From: a bacterium
Lineage (GTDB): Bacteria > UBA9089 > CG2-30-40-21
Assembly (NCBI GenBank): GCA_030018795.1
Contig: JASEHA010000122.1
Span: 1 to 6,925, forward strand
Direction: 5' to 3'
DNA: 6,925 nt
Shown here: positions 5,609 to 6,925 of the stretch, one piece after another
Layout of the letters: each line of letters begins with the position of its first letter
Position numbering within the stretch: the stretch's first letter is position 1
Notes under the pieces: generated by a model
Told to the model about the DNA's origin: nothing
The model's database searches: none
Seen by the model: the letters and a program-made list of their open reading frames with translations, nothing else
Made by a program: the position numbers and the translations under genes

Positions 5609-5647
5609 AGGCTGTTAGGTTCTGTTTTCTTTTGCCTAACAGTTTTT
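5609..5647. other. hairpin between tRNA-Trp and secE
   Basis: CTGTTAGG (5612-5619) and CCTAACAG (5635-5642) form an 8-bp stem around a 15-base loop. On the plus strand TTTTT follows, giving a terminator shape, but no plus-strand gene lies upstream. On the minus strand, the direction of the operon, no T-run follows. It is more likely to be a structure separating the tRNA from the secE mRNA, or a repeat fragment, than a terminator of this operon. The preceding AGGCT/AGGCTGTTAGGTT stretch is slightly repetitive. Confidence 0.4.
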
Positions 5648-5670
5648 AGTCTATCCATCTGAAATAATAC

Positions 5671-5746
5671 TGGCAGGCCCGACAGGACTCGAACCTGCAA
5701 CCCTCGGTTTTGGAGACCGATGCTCTACCAATTGAGCCACAGGCCT
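5671..5746 (-). tRNA. trnW: tRNA-Trp (anticodon CCA)
   Basis: A complete 76-base tRNA with encoded CCA. The acceptor stem AGGCCTG pairs with CGGGCCT (one G-T), followed by the G discriminator. The D arm is GCTC AATTGGTA GAGC, and the anticodon arm is TCGGT CTCCAAA ACCGA, placing CCA at positions 34-36. The T arm is GCAGG TTCGAGT CCTGT. It lies between rpmG and secE on the same strand, a common bacterial arrangement. It must be cut out of the mixed tRNA-mRNA transcript. Confidence 0.97.
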
Positions 5747-5780
5747 ATTTCCTTTTGACAATTCATTAATACAAGAAGCA

Positions 5781-5933
5781 TTACTTTGTCTCTTTATGGA
5801 CAACATGTGTCTGGCAAAAAGGACAATATTTTTTCAACTCCATCTTTGCAGGATGCTTCTTTTTATTCTTCGTTGTATTGTAATTCCGTCTCTTGCAGTC
5901 TGCACATGCAAGAATAATTATATCCCTTGGCAT
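5781..5933 (-). CDS. rpmG: 50S ribosomal protein L33
   Basis: A 50-residue protein translated by hand: it starts MPRDIIILACADCKRRNY and ends CPFCQTHVVHKETK. It is the zinc-binding (C+) form, with CxxC pairs at 10/13 and 37/40, plus the conserved TTKNKKKHPAKMELKKY between them. L33 lies in the large subunit near the E site. GAGGA (5939-5943) lies 5 bases before ATG 5933, and a consensus promoter lies about 30 bases upstream, making rpmG the first gene of the operon. The tRNA follows after 34 bases. Only L33 itself is under 60 residues here, so it is easily missed by length-filtered gene calling. Confidence 0.95.
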   Translation of the reverse strand: MPRDIIILACADCKRRNYNTTKNKKKHPAKMELKKYCPFCQTHVVHKETK

Positions 5934-5963
5934 TTAATTCCTCACTTTTTTACAAGAAAGTAT

Positions 5964-5992
5964 AGTATACCACAAAATCCATACTATGTCAA
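5964..5992 (-). promoter_or_regulatory. promoter of the rpmG-trnW-secE-nusG-rplKAJL operon
   Basis: On the minus strand a perfect -35 TTGACA (5987-5992) is separated by exactly 17 bases from TATACT (5964-5969). An A-run (5997-6003) lies just upstream of the -35, which could act like an UP element. The start site is expected near 5957, giving a leader of about 24 bases with GAGGA before rpmG. The -35 is only 10 bases from the UPF0280 stop. Confidence 0.85.
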
Positions 5993-6002
5993 GATATTTT
6001 TT

Positions 6003-6737
6003 TCAACCATTTGAGCCGCACTCTACCAACTCAATCTTTCCCCACACACCAAGCTTATCATCCTTAATAATCACAGCACCCAGAACACCATCAATTCCTT
6101 GTGCACAACTTAACCCCTCAGGAATATCTGAATGTGTCTGAATAATATTACCTATCCTTGTTGCCACTGCATCAGCTAAAGGTGCAGATTCAGACACCAC
6201 CACGCAGGCATCAGCCTTCCCAAAACTAATGGAATGACCAACCGTACCAGATGATGTGCAAACCCCCCATCTGCCAGGCTCAATCAAAAGAGCTATTTTT
6301 TCAGAAAGCACAGATGAGCCGGCCAATATCCCAATTTTTCTGGGCACACTCGTATTTAAGAAAATATCCCCACCATTCTCAATAATAACGTCTTGAGAAT
6401 ATGCCAATAATTCCATCCCCACAGCCTCAGCAACAGCTCCAGCGACAGCAGCCATTGGTCCAACCCCAGCTAAACTTGAGGCATCACTCATTTGACGAAC
6501 AATCTCAGGTGCTGACTCTGAAACCGGGTATGGGGAAAAGGTGCGACCAAATGCAGGATCAGTCTGAATATATCTTTTAATCATCAAATAAGGTTTTACC
6601 AGAGAATCGTATGCCTGTTTTTCAAGCATGGTTTCAGCTAAAACAAAAAGGTCACTCTCAAGGTAAAATACCCTAAAACCAATCAATACTGAATCCCTTT
6701 TCAAGAGATACTGACGATACCTTCTCTCTTCATACAC
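6003..6737 (-). CDS. UPF0280 family protein (ApbE-like fold)
   Basis: A 244-residue protein of full family length, recognised as UPF0280. The family has been related to the ApbE/FAD-dependent fold and has no established activity. Visible features are the N-terminal YEERRYRQY and LIGFRVFYLESDLFVLAE. The glycine/alanine segment ASSLAGVGPMAAVAGAVAEA is at about 86-105, IIENGGDIFLN at 118-128 and VCTSSGTVGHSISFGKADAC at 159-178. The last two are the family's most conserved stretches. The start is GTG 6737, directly after an in-frame TGA, with GGTGA 8 bases upstream; the residues after GTG already fit the family N terminus. No signal peptide is seen. It has its own promoter (6810-6838) and precedes the ribosomal operon promoter without an obvious terminator between. 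Confidence 0.9.
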   Translation of the reverse strand: MYEERRYRQYLLKRDSVLIGFRVFYLESDLFVLAETMLEKQAYDSLVKPYLMIKRYIQTDPAFGRTFSPYPVSESAPEIVRQMSDASSLAGVGPMAAVAGAVAEAVGMELLAYSQDVIIENGGDIFLNTSVPRKIGILAGSSVLSEKIALLIEPGRWGVCTSSGTVGHSISFGKADACVVVSESAPLADAVATRIGNIIQTHSDIPEGLSCAQGIDGVLGAVIIKDDKLGVWGKIELVECGSNG

Positions 6738-6764
6738 TCAAATCTCACCAGAGGTAAAATTGAC

Positions 6765-6797
6765 AAAAAAAAATAACCTCTCTTCGAGCAAGAAAAG
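6765..6797 (-). terminator. terminator-like hairpin with U-run in the UPF0280 leader
   Basis: On the minus strand CTTTTCTT (6797-6790) pairs with AAGAGAGG (6784-6777), 8 bp including two G-U pairs, around a 5-base loop. TTATTTTTTTTT follows directly (nine T at 6773-6765). The stem is weak but the U-run is long. It lies between the predicted start site (about 6803) and GTG 6737, so it is either the terminator of the gene ending at 6863 or a leader attenuator for UPF0280. Confidence 0.4.
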
Positions 6798-6809
6798 AAG
6801 TTGATATTA

Positions 6810-6838
6810 AGGATACCATATTATTTTACTTCTGTCAA
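6810..6838 (-). promoter_or_regulatory. promoter of the UPF0280 gene
   Basis: On the minus strand TTGACA (6833-6838) and TATCCT (6810-6815) are spaced by exactly 17 bases. A strongly A-rich stretch upstream (6841-6858) looks like an UP element. Initiation is expected near 6803, leaving a leader of about 66 bases that contains the hairpin and U-run above. Confidence 0.7.
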
Positions 6839-6862
6839 GCATTTTTTTATTTTTTTTCGTAA

Positions 6863-6925
6863 TCAACAGAGTGAGCGTTGCATAGCCTCTCCCGCCATAT
6901 CTACAGTCTTAAGCACTGCTTGACT
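6863..6925 (-). CDS. possible C-terminal tail of an upstream gene, cut by the window edge
   Basis: Read on the minus strand from the window edge, one frame is open for 20 codons and ends at TGA 6863-6865. It contains AVLKTVDMAGEAMQRSLC. The other two frames stop early. The peptide looks protein-like but the family is not recognised. If real, it is co-directional with UPF0280 and ends about 25 bases before the UPF0280 -35 element. Confidence 0.35.
   Translation of the reverse strand, partial: SQAVLKTVDMAGEAMQRSLC

Noticed and set aside
1..6925. CRISPR array, transposase, toxin-antitoxin, phage or defence genes
   Set aside because: None of the frames or repeat patterns show them; repeats here are single palindromes without regular spacers.

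Overview
This is a bacterial chromosomal window, moderately AT-rich, with bacterial-type ribosomal proteins, Shine-Dalgarno sites and consensus sigma-70-type promoters. UPF0280, DUF4416 and a MEMO-family protein occurring together, plus several intergenic palindromic repeats, would suit an anaerobic bacterium of a deltaproteobacterial, Nitrospirae-like or candidate-phylum lineage. That is inference; the sequence alone does not fix the taxon.

Plus strand, left third (1-1782). The window opens with a possible C-terminal tail of an unidentified gene (1-75). Next is an N-terminal fragment of a cysteine synthase that keeps the PLP lysine but lacks about three quarters of the protein (91-384). Its stop overlaps the start of an AmmeMemoRadiSam system protein B / MEMO-family gene (381-1202). 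A DUF4416 gene follows (1258-1782), behind a short stretch that looks like a dispersed intergenic repeat.

Convergent gap (1783-2361). No credible gene is present. It holds a palindromic repeat of the 'VIASEAKQS' type (1853-1922), a second inverted repeat built from GGCGAAAA units (1927-2007) and a strong rightward intrinsic terminator (2129-2168). A weak leftward hairpin lies downstream of rplL (2224-2241).

Minus strand, right two thirds (2362-6925). Read right to left there is a short possible gene tail at the edge (6863-6925), then UPF0280 with its own promoter and a terminator-like hairpin in its leader. A textbook promoter (TTGACA-17-TATACT) then drives the translation cluster rpmG, tRNA-Trp(CCA), secE, nusG, rplK, rplA, rplJ, rplL. 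These genes supply ribosomal protein L33, the tryptophan tRNA, the SecE translocase subunit, the antitermination factor NusG, and the L11/L1 and L10/L7-L12 components of the ribosomal stalk and L1 arm. Two points are unusual. rpoB does not follow rplL, as it does in most bacteria; and a repeat-like element with 23-bp terminal inverted repeats fills the rplA-rplJ spacer, where the L10 autoregulatory leader is normally expected.

No clearly new system is visible. The points of interest are the broken operon end, the repeats in and around the ribosomal operon, and the cysteine synthase remnant fused upstream of the MEMO gene.
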